From Actinomycetota bacterium (lineage in GTDB: Bacteria; Actinomycetota; Actinomycetes; Streptosporangiales; Streptosporangiaceae): a DNA stretch of 33,836 nt. The position numbers and the translations under genes were made by a program. This document shows positions 17,152-24,758 of the stretch, one piece after another. The stretch is from positions 1 through 33,836 of the forward strand of contig JAJPIV010000012.1 of NCBI GenBank assembly GCA_021324595.1. The letters run 5' to 3'. The notes beneath the pieces are model-generated. The model was not told where the DNA came from, searched no databases, and saw nothing but the letters and a program-made list of their open reading frames with translations. Position 1 is the first letter of the stretch, and each line of letters begins with the position of its first letter.

Positions 17152-17267
17152 GCCGCGGTGCCGGGGCCGGGCGGCTAGGCCGCGGTGCCGGGGCCGGGCG
17201 GCTAGGCCGCGGTGCCGACCGGGCGGCTAGGCCGCGGTGCCGACCGGGCGGCTAGGCCGCGGTGCCG
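17145..17267. repeat. Five-copy 25-27 bp tandem repeat spanning the ends of two convergent genes
   Basis: CGGCTAGGCCGCGGTGCCG starts at 17145, 17172, 17199, 17224 and 17249, giving periods of 27, 27, 25 and 25 bp. The two long units end GGGCCGGG and the two short ones ACCGGG. The first copy contains the stop codon of DUF3866 and the fifth contains the stop codon of the FKBP gene; the central CTAG puts a stop codon on both strands of every copy. Each unit can also form a GCCGC/GCGGC hairpin with its neighbour, so the array could act as a repeated bidirectional terminator. Confidence 0.92.
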
Positions 17268-18190
17268 AGCACGTCCACGACGAAGACCAGCGTGTCGCTG
17301 CCCGTGATGCCCGCCTGCGGCTGCCCTGCTTTGCCGTAGCCCTCGGCGGGCGGGACCACGAGCATGACCCGGCTGCCCACCGGCACGCCGGGCAGGCCGG
17401 CGTTCCAGCCGGCGATGACGTGGCCGAGCTGGAACACGGTCGGTGGCGCCGACGGCTGGACCGCCGACGGCCAGTTCTCGTCGAAGACCTTGCCGGTCCG
17501 CCAGATCGCGCCGACGTACCGGACGACGACGTCCTGGCCGGCCCGGACCGCCGGGCCGGTCCCCTTGATCAGCGTGACGACGGTGAGCTTGCGCGGCGGC
17601 GCGCCCTTGGGGACGGTGATCGACGGCGGGCCGCCGGGCTTGGCGGTGACGGTCGGCAGGGCGCCGCCGCCGTCGCTGACGTGGGCGCCGGCCGCGGACG
17701 CGGTCACCGGGTAGGCGGCGATCGGGTCGATCACCCAGACCAGGGTGTCGGAGGCGCCGACGCCGATCTGGGAGTTCCCCGCCGCCCCGTAGCCGTACCT
17801 GGGCGGCAGCACCGCGAGCACCCGGCTGCCGACGCGCTGGCCGGCCATCGCCTTCTGCAGGCCGGTCAGGCCGATCTGGACCGGCAGGCCCTGAGGGGTG
17901 GTGGAGTAGGTGGAGTACAGCAGCCGGTGCGTGGCGCCGTGCCAGACGTAGACGGCGAAGTTCGCGACGTAGTCGTCCTTCACGGTGAGCACGGGCCCGT
18001 GGCCCGGGTCGACGGTCCTGACCACCAGGTTGCCGCTGGCGGGCCGGGCCGGGATGCGCACGGTCGGCGCCTTGCCGACGGCTCCGGAGACCACGACCGA
18101 GTCGTTGGCGTTCGAGGCCGGAGAGGAGCACCCGGCCACCGCCGCGGTCACGGCGAGCGGGGCAACGAGCGCGAGGGCGAGGCGTCGCAT
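17252..18190 (-). CDS. Two-domain FKBP-type peptidyl-prolyl isomerase lipoprotein
   Basis: A 312-aa exported lipoprotein. The signal peptide MRRLALALVAPLAVTAAVAGC has lipobox VAGC with lipidated Cys21. Two FKBP domains follow, at about 65-165 and 210-310. The second keeps the active-site pattern (YVGAIWRTGKVFDENW, VFQLGHVIAGWNAGL, PPAEGYG, DTLVFVVDVLG). The first lacks the FD pair and the central Trp (LYSTYS, IGLTGLQKAM), so it is probably a non-catalytic or chaperone module. ATG 18190 has AAGGACC upstream. FKBP genes between pafA and pafB are a recurring actinobacterial arrangement. The stop codon lies in the tandem repeat. Confidence 0.92.
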   Translation of the reverse strand: MRRLALALVAPLAVTAAVAGCSSPASNANDSVVVSGAVGKAPTVRIPARPASGNLVVRTVDPGHGPVLTVKDDYVANFAVYVWHGATHRLLYSTYSTTPQGLPVQIGLTGLQKAMAGQRVGSRVLAVLPPRYGYGAAGNSQIGVGASDTLVWVIDPIAAYPVTASAAGAHVSDGGGALPTVTAKPGGPPSITVPKGAPPRKLTVVTLIKGTGPAVRAGQDVVVRYVGAIWRTGKVFDENWPSAVQPSAPPTVFQLGHVIAGWNAGLPGVPVGSRVMLVVPPAEGYGKAGQPQAGITGSDTLVFVVDVLGTAA

Positions 18191-18223
18191 GGTGGTCCTT
18201 GGGTCGTGGATCGGCCTCTGGCC

Positions 18224-18229
18224 AGCCTA
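18224..18229 (-). promoter_or_regulatory. Candidate -10 for the FKBP gene
   Basis: The reverse strand reads CCCGG-TAGGCT-GGCC, 33 nt before ATG 18190 and immediately downstream of the terminator-like hairpin that ends the glycan cassette. The hexamer is identical to the one before helY. Confidence 0.45.
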
Positions 18230-18242
18230 CCGGGCCGCCCGG

Positions 18243-18273
18243 GCGCCCGGGGCACCGCGCCGCGCCCGGGCGC
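18243..18273 (-). terminator. Terminator-like hairpin ending the glycan cassette
   Basis: GCGCCCGGG (18243-18251) and CCCGGGCGC (18265-18273) are perfect 9-bp arms around 13 nt, only 4 nt downstream of the stop codon of the membrane-protein gene. There is no U-tract. Confidence 0.55.
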
Positions 18274-18277
18274 GCCG

Positions 18278-20236
18278 TCAGGTCCCGGGCGGCGCGGGCA
18301 CCGGGGCCGGCGGCGCGCCCGGCGGCGACCTCGGCGCGGGCGGGGAGCCGGCGGCCAGCCGGGCGAGCAGGTTCCGGCCGTAGGCGAGGATCGTGTAGCG
18401 GCCCAGGTCGTAGATCCTCGACGGCTGCCCGAAGGTCTGCCGGACCGAGGCGGCCGTCATGTAGCGGCCGAACCCGGGTGGCGGGGGGACCAGGACGACG
18501 AACGTCGCGATCGCCGTCCGCGGGTCGTACCAGGCCGTCCGCACCTCCCAGTAGTCGGCAGTGACCCGGGTGCCGTCGGCGAGCGCGGAGCGGAGCCTGA
18601 CCGCCCCGCCTGAGTCAAGGGTGACCACGTTGGCGTCCCAGTACCCGGCCAGGCCGTCGTCGAGGTGGTGCGCGGCCAGCCAGGAGGCCAGCACGGCGCC
18701 GTCCGGCGGGGCAGGCGGGGCGGTGACTGCCTGGCCGAGGCTGACCAGGTAGGCGAGCAGGACCGCGGCGGCCGCCGGGAGCAGCCGCAGCGCGGCCAGC
18801 CGCCCGGCCAGCACCCGGCCTGCCAGGGCGGCGCCGAACGGGAGCACGGCGGTGATGTCCCGGGCCGACGCCAGGTCGACGGCGCGCGTTCCGAGCACGT
18901 AGGCGGCCAGCACGCACGCCACCCCGGCCGCGAGCAGCTGCGAGGCCAGGTCAGCCCGGCCGAACCGGCGGATGGTCGCGCAGGTCGCCCAGGCGGCCAG
19001 GGCGAGGCCGGCCAGGTGGGCGCCGGCGAGCGCGGCGGCCGGGCCGGCCGGCTGGCCGAGGAAACCCGCCCCGAACAGCATCAGCAGCCCCCGGCCGGCG
19101 ATCAGGGCATCGGCCGGCACCTCGCCGGCGGTGGCGAGCATGGGCGAAACCGGCCAGACCCGGAACCCCCCGGCGCCGGCGATCAGGCTGAGCGTGCCCG
19201 CCGCCGCGGGGACGGCGGCCAGCCCGGCGAGCGCCAGGCCGATGCCCGGGGCGGCGTCCCGCCACCGGGCGCCGTCCGCCACCCTGGCGCGGTAGGCGCG
19301 GATCAGCCCGGTCACGGCCATCGGCGCGACGCCGGTGAACAGCACGATCCCGTCGGCGACCAGCGCCCAGGCCAGCACCGCCCAGGCCGCGGCGAGCGCC
19401 CACCAGCGGCGCGGCGCCCGGTCGAGCAGCGCGATCGCGGCCAGCACCGGGATCGCGCTCCCGGTGTGGTCGGGCGAGCCGAGCAGCACGGAGACGGCGG
19501 CGCCCGGCTGCGGCGCGAGCATGACGCCGGCGGCGACCAGGCAGCGGGTCAGGGCGGCCCTGTCGCTCGCGCGGCCCTTGGCGACCGCGGCGGCGAGCAG
19601 CACCAGCGCGGTGTAGGTCAGCGCGCTCGCCACGTGCACCACGGCGGGAGTCAGCCCGCGCAGCCGCTCGATCAGCATGTACTCGGGCAGCTCAGTGGTG
19701 TAGAACGACACGTCGGACAGCTGCCAGCCGTGCAGCAGCAGGTTGCCGTGGAGCATGTCCCAGGCCTGCAGGGCGTTGGACGCGCCGTCGGAGGTGACCG
19801 GCGTGGTCCGCGCGACGTGCAGGTAGCACACGGCGAGCGTCACCGCGGCAAGCGCCCAGCCTGCGGCGGCGGCCGCGACGTGGCGGGCCCGGGACGCGCT
19901 GCGGCCCGCCCGGACGGCGGCGCGGCCACCCCGGACGGCGGCGCGGCCACCCCGGACGGCGGCGCGGCCACCCCGGACGGCGGCGCGGCCACCCCGGACG
20001 GCGGCGCGGCCCGCCCAGGCGGCGGCCCGCGCGGTCGCGCCGGCCGCGGCGTACGCGACCACGCCGGCGGCGACCCCGGCGGCGACGGACCCAGCCATGC
20101 CGATGGCCAGGACCGCCCGGAAGGCGGCGGCCAGCCGCCTGAGGACGGCCGCGGTCTTCCCGGCGGCCGCCGCGGGCTCGCCTGCCCCGGCCGCGGGCCG
20201 GTCGGCCACGGCCGGCCGGCCGTGGCCCGCGCTCAC
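18278..20236 (-). CDS. Large polytopic membrane protein, possible GT-C-type glycosyltransferase
   Basis: A 652-aa protein with about ten or more hydrophobic segments and a soluble C-terminal domain of about 130 residues (from SLGQAVTAPPAP to the Pro/Ala-rich end). After the first membrane pair an extracytoplasmic loop reads VTSDGASNALQAWDMLHGNLLLHGW, with acidic residues where GT-C enzymes carry theirs; this, the topology and the neighbours suggest a polyprenyl-phosphate-sugar-dependent transferase, but I do not recognise a named family. The N-terminal region includes five tandem heptapeptides GRAAVRG between hydrophobic segments. GTG 20236 overlaps the epimerase stop as GTGA. Confidence 0.6.
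   Translation of the reverse strand: MSAGHGRPAVADRPAAGAGEPAAAAGKTAAVLRRLAAAFRAVLAIGMAGSVAAGVAAGVVAYAAAGATARAAAWAGRAAVRGGRAAVRGGRAAVRGGRAAVRGGRAAVRAGRSASRARHVAAAAAGWALAAVTLAVCYLHVARTTPVTSDGASNALQAWDMLHGNLLLHGWQLSDVSFYTTELPEYMLIERLRGLTPAVVHVASALTYTALVLLAAAVAKGRASDRAALTRCLVAAGVMLAPQPGAAVSVLLGSPDHTGSAIPVLAAIALLDRAPRRWWALAAAWAVLAWALVADGIVLFTGVAPMAVTGLIRAYRARVADGARWRDAAPGIGLALAGLAAVPAAAGTLSLIAGAGGFRVWPVSPMLATAGEVPADALIAGRGLLMLFGAGFLGQPAGPAAALAGAHLAGLALAAWATCATIRRFGRADLASQLLAAGVACVLAAYVLGTRAVDLASARDITAVLPFGAALAGRVLAGRLAALRLLPAAAAVLLAYLVSLGQAVTAPPAPPDGAVLASWLAAHHLDDGLAGYWDANVVTLDSGGAVRLRSALADGTRVTADYWEVRTAWYDPRTAIATFVVLVPPPPGFGRYMTAASVRQTFGQPSRIYDLGRYTILAYGRNLLARLAAGSPPAPRSPPGAPPAPVPAPPGT
19911..20015. 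repeat. Five-copy in-frame 21-bp tandem repeat in the membrane-protein gene
   Basis: Units beginning CGGACGGCGGCGCGGCC start at 19911, 19932, 19953, 19974 and 19995, an exact 21-bp period; the last unit diverges at its end. On the coding strand each copy gives the heptapeptide GRAAVRG, adding 10 arginines to one cytosolic or membrane-proximal segment. Copy-number change would keep the frame. Confidence 0.93.
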
Positions 20237-21249
20237 AGCAGCCCCGCCGCCATCGCGTCGGCGACCCAGGCGATCACCTCGTCGAGGACCCGCTCCAGCG
20301 GCGTCGTCGCGGTGAAGCCGAGCACCCGGCGCGCCTTGGCCGTGTCGGGAACGCGCCGCTGCACGTCGCCGGGGTAGGGCGGCTCGGACGCCAGCCTGGG
20401 CGGGTCGTCCGGCCCGCGGACCTTCCGCCAGATCATCGCGGCCAGCTCGGCGACGGTGGTGCCCCGGTCGCTGGCCAGGTTGAAGTCCTCCCCGGCGGCG
20501 TCCGGATGCTCCATCGCCGCGACGATCCCCCGCGCCAGGTCACCGCCGTAGGTGTAGTGCCGGACCTGGCTGCCCGAGCCGAGGATGCGCAGCGGGTCCT
20601 CCCCGGCCAGCACCCGGCGGGCCAGGTCGGGCACGACGTGCCCGGTGGCGAGCCGCAGCGTGCCGGCGTCCCTGGCCGGCCGGACCTCCCCCGTGCCGAC
20701 GCAGTTGAACGGCCGGACGATCGTGAACGGCAGGCCGTACTGGTCGCGGGCGGCCCGCGCGAAGTACTCGACGGCCAGCTTCTGGAAGCCGTAGGCGGTG
20801 GCCGGCGGCGGGATCACGCGCTCGTCGCCTTCCCGCGACGGCCAGGAGCGGGCGCTCTCGTAGACCATCGACGAGGACAGGAACGTCACCTTCCGCAGCC
20901 GTCCCCGCCGACGGGCGGCGATCGCCGCGTCGCAGGCCGCGGCGGTGAGCCGCTCGTTGGCGGCGAGCAGGTCATAGGGGTAGGCGTGGATGTAGCCGAT
21001 CCCCCCGACCATCGCCGCGCCGGCGATGAAGTGGTCGCAGTCGGCGAGCAGGCCGGCCAGCAGCCCGGCATCGGCCGCGTCCCCGCGGACCAGCTGGTAG
21101 CCCGCGCGGCCGGCGTGGGCCGGGCGCACCTGGCCGTACTTGGAGAAGTTGTCCACGCCGCGGACAAGGTAGCCGCGGGAGAGCAGCTCGCCGACCACGT
21201 AGCCGCCGATGAACCCGGCCGCGCCGGTCACCAGCACCCGCCCGGTCAC
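20233..21249 (-). CDS. NAD-dependent sugar-nucleotide epimerase/dehydratase
   Basis: A 338-aa extended short-chain dehydrogenase. The NAD-binding motif is GAAGFIG (residues 9-15), with Asp33 after the second strand. The active site is Ser125-127, Tyr153 and Lys157 (YGFQK). VRPFNCVGTGE, a substrate-lid GSGSQVRHYTYGGDLARGIV and DFNLASDRGTTVAELA follow, as in UDP-glucose/UDP-glucuronate epimerase-like proteins. GTG 21249 overlaps the stop of the glycosyltransferase gene (GTGA), and its own stop overlaps the membrane-protein start in the same way. Which sugar it acts on cannot be read; a UDP-uronic acid made by the dehydrogenase of the same operon is the natural candidate. Confidence 0.88.
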   Translation of the reverse strand: MTGRVLVTGAAGFIGGYVVGELLSRGYLVRGVDNFSKYGQVRPAHAGRAGYQLVRGDAADAGLLAGLLADCDHFIAGAAMVGGIGYIHAYPYDLLAANERLTAAACDAAIAARRRGRLRKVTFLSSSMVYESARSWPSREGDERVIPPPATAYGFQKLAVEYFARAARDQYGLPFTIVRPFNCVGTGEVRPARDAGTLRLATGHVVPDLARRVLAGEDPLRILGSGSQVRHYTYGGDLARGIVAAMEHPDAAGEDFNLASDRGTTVAELAAMIWRKVRGPDDPPRLASEPPYPGDVQRRVPDTAKARRVLGFTATTPLERVLDEVIAWVADAMAAGLL

Positions 21250-22079
21250 TGCAGCGCCTCCCCCGCTCGCGGGACGGCCTCCCCCGCTCGCGGGACGGCC
21301 TCCCCCGCTCGCGGGACGGCCTCCCCCGCTGCCGGGCCAGGCCTGCCCTCGCGGGCTGCCCCCCCGGAGCGCGGGCCAAGGGGCGGGCCGAAGCAGCGGC
21401 GGTACCAGCGCAGGTACTCGGGCAGCCAGGCGATCAGGCGGAACGCCGATTCCCCCGGGCGGCGGTCCACCCAGGTCGTCGGCAGCTCGGCGACCGGCCG
21501 GCGCAGGCGGTGCGCCTTGGCGGTCAGCTCGATGCCGACGGCGAACCCCCGTGTGGTCTCGATCCCGACCTCGCGCACGAACGCGGTCGAGTACGCCTTG
21601 AACGAGTTCGTGGCGTCGCTGGTGCCCGTCCCGGCCAGCAGCCGCAGGGACCGGCCGGCCAGGCGGGACAGCGCCCGCTTGACTGCCGGCCCGCCGACCT
21701 GCCGGCCGCCCGGGGCGTACCGCGACGCGGCCGCCACGACCGCGCCGGCATCCACGAGGGCGGCCAGCGCGTCGATCTGGCCCACGTCGTCGCTGCCGTC
21801 CGCCATCGTCACCACGGCGACCCGGCCGCGCGCCCGGTCCAGGCCGTACCTGATCGCCTGCGCCGGCCCTGGCCCGTACCCGCCGACCAGGCAGCGGACG
21901 CTCAGGCCGGCCGGGGCGTGTCTGCGCACCGCGGCGACGGTCGGGTCGTCGGGAGCGTCGACGACGACGAGCACCTCGCACCGCGAGCGCACGGTGGCGC
22001 CGATGGCGCCGAGCACGGCGGGCAGGCGCTCGGCCTCGTTCCGGGCCGGGATCACCACCGTGACGGCGGGCCCGGTCAC
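21246..22079 (-). CDS. GT2-family glycosyltransferase (polyprenyl-phosphate type)
   Basis: A 277-aa GT-A-fold enzyme: VTVVIPARNEAERLPAVLGAI at the start, VLVVVDAPDDPT, then VAVVTMADGSDDVGQIDAL carrying the DGSDD metal/nucleotide site, and SDATNSFKAYSTAFVREVGIETTRGFAVGIELTAKAHRL. This pattern resembles dolichyl/polyprenyl-phosphate mannosyl- and glucosyltransferases, but there is no C-terminal membrane segment. The C-terminus instead has three GEAVPRA heptapeptides and a fourth partial copy, encoded by a DNA repeat. GTG 22079 overlaps the dehydrogenase stop as GTGA. It probably loads a sugar onto a lipid phosphate for the membrane protein encoded two genes on. Confidence 0.85.
   Translation of the reverse strand: MTGPAVTVVIPARNEAERLPAVLGAIGATVRSRCEVLVVVDAPDDPTVAAVRRHAPAGLSVRCLVGGYGPGPAQAIRYGLDRARGRVAVVTMADGSDDVGQIDALAALVDAGAVVAAASRYAPGGRQVGGPAVKRALSRLAGRSLRLLAGTGTSDATNSFKAYSTAFVREVGIETTRGFAVGIELTAKAHRLRRPVAELPTTWVDRRPGESAFRLIAWLPEYLRWYRRCFGPPLGPRSGGAAREGRPGPAAGEAVPRAGEAVPRAGEAVPRAGEALQ
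21257..21340. repeat. In-frame 21-bp tandem repeat at the 3' end of the glycosyltransferase gene
   Basis: Units beginning CCTCCCCCGCTCGCGGG start at 21257, 21278 and 21299 (three perfect copies); a degenerate fourth begins at 21320. The coding strand gives GEAVPRA repeats ending GEALQ, directly before the GTGA overlap with the epimerase gene. Confidence 0.92.
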
Positions 22080-23245
22080 ACCAGGACCCCCCGGCCGAGC
22101 AGGTTCCAGATGTCGGCGACCGGCTTGTCGGTCCGCAGCGCGCGGTAGCAGGGGTGCGGCGCCGCGATCACCAGCAGGTCGGCACGACCGAGGACGTCCG
22201 CCAGCGGCAGCAGGCCCGGGCCGGTGACCAGCGGGTCGGTGCGCAGCACCGCGCGGCACCGGTCCGCGAGCAGGCCAGCGAGCGGCGCGGCCAGGCTCCC
22301 CCGGGTGTCGGCGCAGCCGCCCTTGAACGCGACGCCGAGCACGCCGACGGTCATCGCGGCCAGCTCGTAGCGCCGTTCCAGGCGGCGGACCAGGTATCCG
22401 GGCAGGCCCTCGTTCACCGCGATCGCGGCCCGCCCCAGGGCGAAGTCCCCGCCGTGCGCGGCGGCCAGGGCGGCGGTGTCCCCGGGCAGGCATGGCCCTC
22501 CGGCCAGGCCCGCCGGGGGCAGGCCGGCGGCGCGCGGGTATCCGAGGGCCACCCCTCGGCGGATCCGCTCGTAGTCCAGGCCCAGGTCGCTGGCGATCAT
22601 GTACAGCTCGTTGGCGGCCGCGAAGCTGAGGTACCGCCAGGCGTTCGCGGCGAGCTTGGCGACCTCGGCCTCCTCCGGCGTCATCGGAACGATCGCCGGG
22701 GCCAGGGAGGCGAAGAGCCGACTGGCCCGTTCCTGGCCCCGGGCCGTCCGGCTGGCCACGATCTGCGGCAGCTCCCGCAGCTCGGCCAGGGCCGCGCCCT
22801 CAGCCAGGCGCTCCGGGCAGTAGGCGACGTCCACGTCGATCCCGAGCCGGGCGATGAGCTTCTCGGCGCCCGCGGTCGCACCCGGCGGCACCGTGCTGCG
22901 CAGGATCAGCGCCTGCCCGTCGCGCAGGTGCGCCGCGCAGCCGCCGAGCGCCTGCCGGACCGGCCCGGCGACCACGACGATGACGTGCTCGGCGCAGGCC
23001 ACCACCGCGGGATCGGCGCTGGCGGCCAGCTGGCCCGCGGCGAGCGCCCGCCGCAGCGCGGCCGCCAGGCCGGGCTCGTCGGCCGGAGCCACGCCGGCCC
23101 GTACCGCGCGCACGGCGGGGGCGCTGACGTCATGGACCACGACGCGCCAGCCGGCGTCCGCCAGGGCGACCGACAGCGGCAGCCCGACGTGCCCGCATCC
23201 CCCGACGACCGCGACGTCATGACGGAAGTGCCCACCACGGCCCAC
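22076..23245 (-). CDS. UDP-glucose/UDP-ManNAc-type nucleotide-sugar dehydrogenase
   Basis: A 389-aa NAD-dependent enzyme that oxidises a nucleotide sugar twice at C6 to a uronic acid. It has a Rossmann motif VAVVGGCGHVGLPLSVALADAG, RSTVPPGATAGAEKLI, YCPERLAEGAALAELRELPQIV (closest in feel to WecC/UDP-ManNAc dehydrogenases), KLAANAWRYLSFAAANEL, the catalytic loop GGPCLPGDT with Cys252, LGVAFKGGCADTRGSLAAPL and a C-terminal VADIWNLLGRG. The Lys usual in GGxCLPKD is Gly here. It is shorter than the usual 420-440 aa. GTG 23245 is chosen (G-run upstream, good distance to the Rossmann strand); the frame is open 68 codons further up. First gene of the cassette. Confidence 0.88.
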   Translation of the reverse strand: MGRGGHFRHDVAVVGGCGHVGLPLSVALADAGWRVVVHDVSAPAVRAVRAGVAPADEPGLAAALRRALAAGQLAASADPAVVACAEHVIVVVAGPVRQALGGCAAHLRDGQALILRSTVPPGATAGAEKLIARLGIDVDVAYCPERLAEGAALAELRELPQIVASRTARGQERASRLFASLAPAIVPMTPEEAEVAKLAANAWRYLSFAAANELYMIASDLGLDYERIRRGVALGYPRAAGLPPAGLAGGPCLPGDTAALAAAHGGDFALGRAAIAVNEGLPGYLVRRLERRYELAAMTVGVLGVAFKGGCADTRGSLAAPLAGLLADRCRAVLRTDPLVTGPGLLPLADVLGRADLLVIAAPHPCYRALRTDKPVADIWNLLGRGVLV

Positions 23246-23309
23246 TGAGAACCGCCCCCCGACCCGTGTCCCCTGACCCCGTTGCCGCCGCTCCCCCGGC
23301 GACACACAG

Positions 23310-23315
23310 ACTCTA
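23310..23315 (-). promoter_or_regulatory. Candidate -10 of the glycan cassette
   Basis: The reverse strand reads CTGGC-TAGAGT-CTGTG, giving a leader of about 58 nt to GTG 23245. It lies just downstream of the two pafA-side hairpins. No recognisable -35. Confidence 0.4.
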
Positions 23316-23322
23316 GCCAGGT

Positions 23323-23373
23323 CCCGCCGGGCGCGGGCGGCGGACGGCGATTCGCCCGCCGGGCGCGGGCGGC
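23323..23373 (-). terminator. Duplicated hairpin downstream of pafA
   Basis: CCCGCCGGGCGCGGGCGGC occurs at 23323-23341 and 23355-23373, a 19-bp direct repeat with a 32-bp period. Each copy folds on itself (CCGCC-7 nt-GGCGG). Together they begin 16 nt after the pafA stop codon and look like tandem terminators separating pafA from the cassette. Confidence 0.5.
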
Positions 23374-23388
23374 TCTGCCGGGCCGCCG

Positions 23389-24747
23389 CTACATCCCGGC
23401 GATCAGCTTCTCGACCCGCTCGTCCACGGAGCGGAACGGGTCCTTGCACAGCACGGTCCGCTGCGCTTGGTCGTTGAGCTTGAGGTGGACCCAGTCCACC
23501 GTGAAGTCCCTCCGGCGCTCCTGGGCGCGCCTGATGAAGTCGCCGCGCAGCCGCGCCCTGGTCGTCTGCGGCGGCACCGACTTCGCCTCGAAGATCGCCA
23601 GGTCGTGGCAGACCCGCTCGACCGCCCCGCGCCGCTGCAGCAGGTAGTACAGGCCGCGGCCGCGGTGCACGTCGTGGTAGGCCAGGTCAAGCTGGGCCAC
23701 CCGGGGCGAGGACAGCGGCAGGTCGTGCTTGGCCCGGTAGCGCTCGATGAGCTGGTACTTGGTCACCCAGTCGATCTCCCGCGCGACCAGGTCGAGGTCG
23801 CCGCTGTCCACCGCCCGGATCGCCCGCTCCCACAGGTCGAGCACCCGGGCGGTGACCTTGTCGCCGCCCCGCAGGTCGATGAACGCGCGCGCCTTCGCCA
23901 GGTACTCCTGCTGGATCTCCAGCGCGCTCATCTCCCGGCCGCTGGCCAGGCGCACCTTGCGCCGGCCGGTCATGTCGTGGCTGACGTCCCGGATCGCCCG
24001 GATCGGGTTCTCCAGCGTGAGGTCCCGCATCACCGTCCCGGCCTCGACCATCCGCAGCACGAGGTCGGTGGAGCCGACCTTCAGCAGCGTGGTGGTCTCG
24101 CTCATGTTCGAATCGCCCACGATCACGTGCAGCCGCCGGAACCGCTCGGCGTCGGCGTGCGGCTCGTCGCGGGTGTTGATGATCGGCCGGGAGCGGGTGG
24201 TGGCCGACGAGACCCCTTCCCAGATGTGCTCGGCCCGCTGGCTGACGCAGTACACCGCGCCGCGCGGGGTCTGCAGGACCTTGCCGGCGCCGCAGATGAT
24301 CTGCCTGGTGACCAGGAACGGGATGAGGATGTCGGCGAGCCGGCCGAACTCGCCGTGCCTGGCCACGAGATAGTTCTCGTGGCAGCCGTAGGAGTTGCCG
24401 GCCGAGTCGGTGTTGTTCTTGAACAGGTAGATGTCCCCGGGGATGCTCTCCTCGCGGAGCCGGCGGTCGGCGTCGACCAGCAGGCCCTCCAGGATCCGCT
24501 CTCCCGCCTTGTCGTGGGTGACCAGGTCGACCAGGTTGTCGCACTCGGGCGTGGCGTACTCGGGGTGGCTGCCCACGTCCAGGTAGAGCCGGGCTCCGTT
24601 GCGCAGGAACACGTTGCTGCTGCGCCCCCAGGAGACCACGCGGCGGAACAGGTACCTTGCCACCTCGTCCGGCGAGAGCCGGCGCTGCCCGCGGAACGTG
24701 CAGGTGACGCCGTACTCGTTCTCCAGCCCGAAGATCCGCCGGTCCAC
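23389..24747 (-). CDS. pafA: Pup-protein ligase PafA
   Basis: A 452-aa carboxylate-amine ligase of the glutamine-synthetase fold. It phosphorylates the C-terminal Glu of deamidated Pup with ATP and joins it to substrate lysines. Glu9 in GLENEYG and the catalytic base Asp57 in [19 protein letters not shown] are present. So are [52 protein letters not shown] and the C-terminal small domain ending VEKLIAGM. Length is typical. The GTG start (24747) lies 11 nt after the aldehyde-dehydrogenase stop, so pafA is probably co-transcribed with it. Unlike Dop it has no insertion after the first beta strands. Confidence 0.97.
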   Translation of the reverse strand: MDRRIFGLENEYGVTCTFRGQRRLSPDEVARYLFRRVVSWGRSSNVFLRNGARLYLDVGSHPEYATPECDNLVDLVTHDKAGERILEGLLVDADRRLREESIPGDIYLFKNNTDSAGNSYGCHENYLVARHGEFGRLADILIPFLVTRQIICGAGKVLQTPRGAVYCVSQRAEHIWEGVSSATTRSRPIINTRDEPHADAERFRRLHVIVGDSNMSETTTLLKVGSTDLVLRMVEAGTVMRDLTLENPIRAIRDVSHDMTGRRKVRLASGREMSALEIQQEYLAKARAFIDLRGGDKVTARVLDLWERAIRAVDSGDLDLVAREIDWVTKYQLIERYRAKHDLPLSSPRVAQLDLAYHDVHRGRGLYYLLQRRGAVERVCHDLAIFEAKSVPPQTTRARLRGDFIRRAQERRRDFTVDWVHLKLNDQAQRTVLCKDPFRSVDERVEKLIAGM

Positions 24748-24758
24748 CGGTGCTCAGC

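Noticed and set aside
17145-17267. CRISPR-like array
   Set aside because: Units are adjacent with 6-8 bp of variation, no spacers, no cas genes; it is a tandem repeat of gene ends.
19911-20015. CRISPR-like array
   Set aside because: Exact 21-bp in-frame units without spacers, inside a coding sequence.
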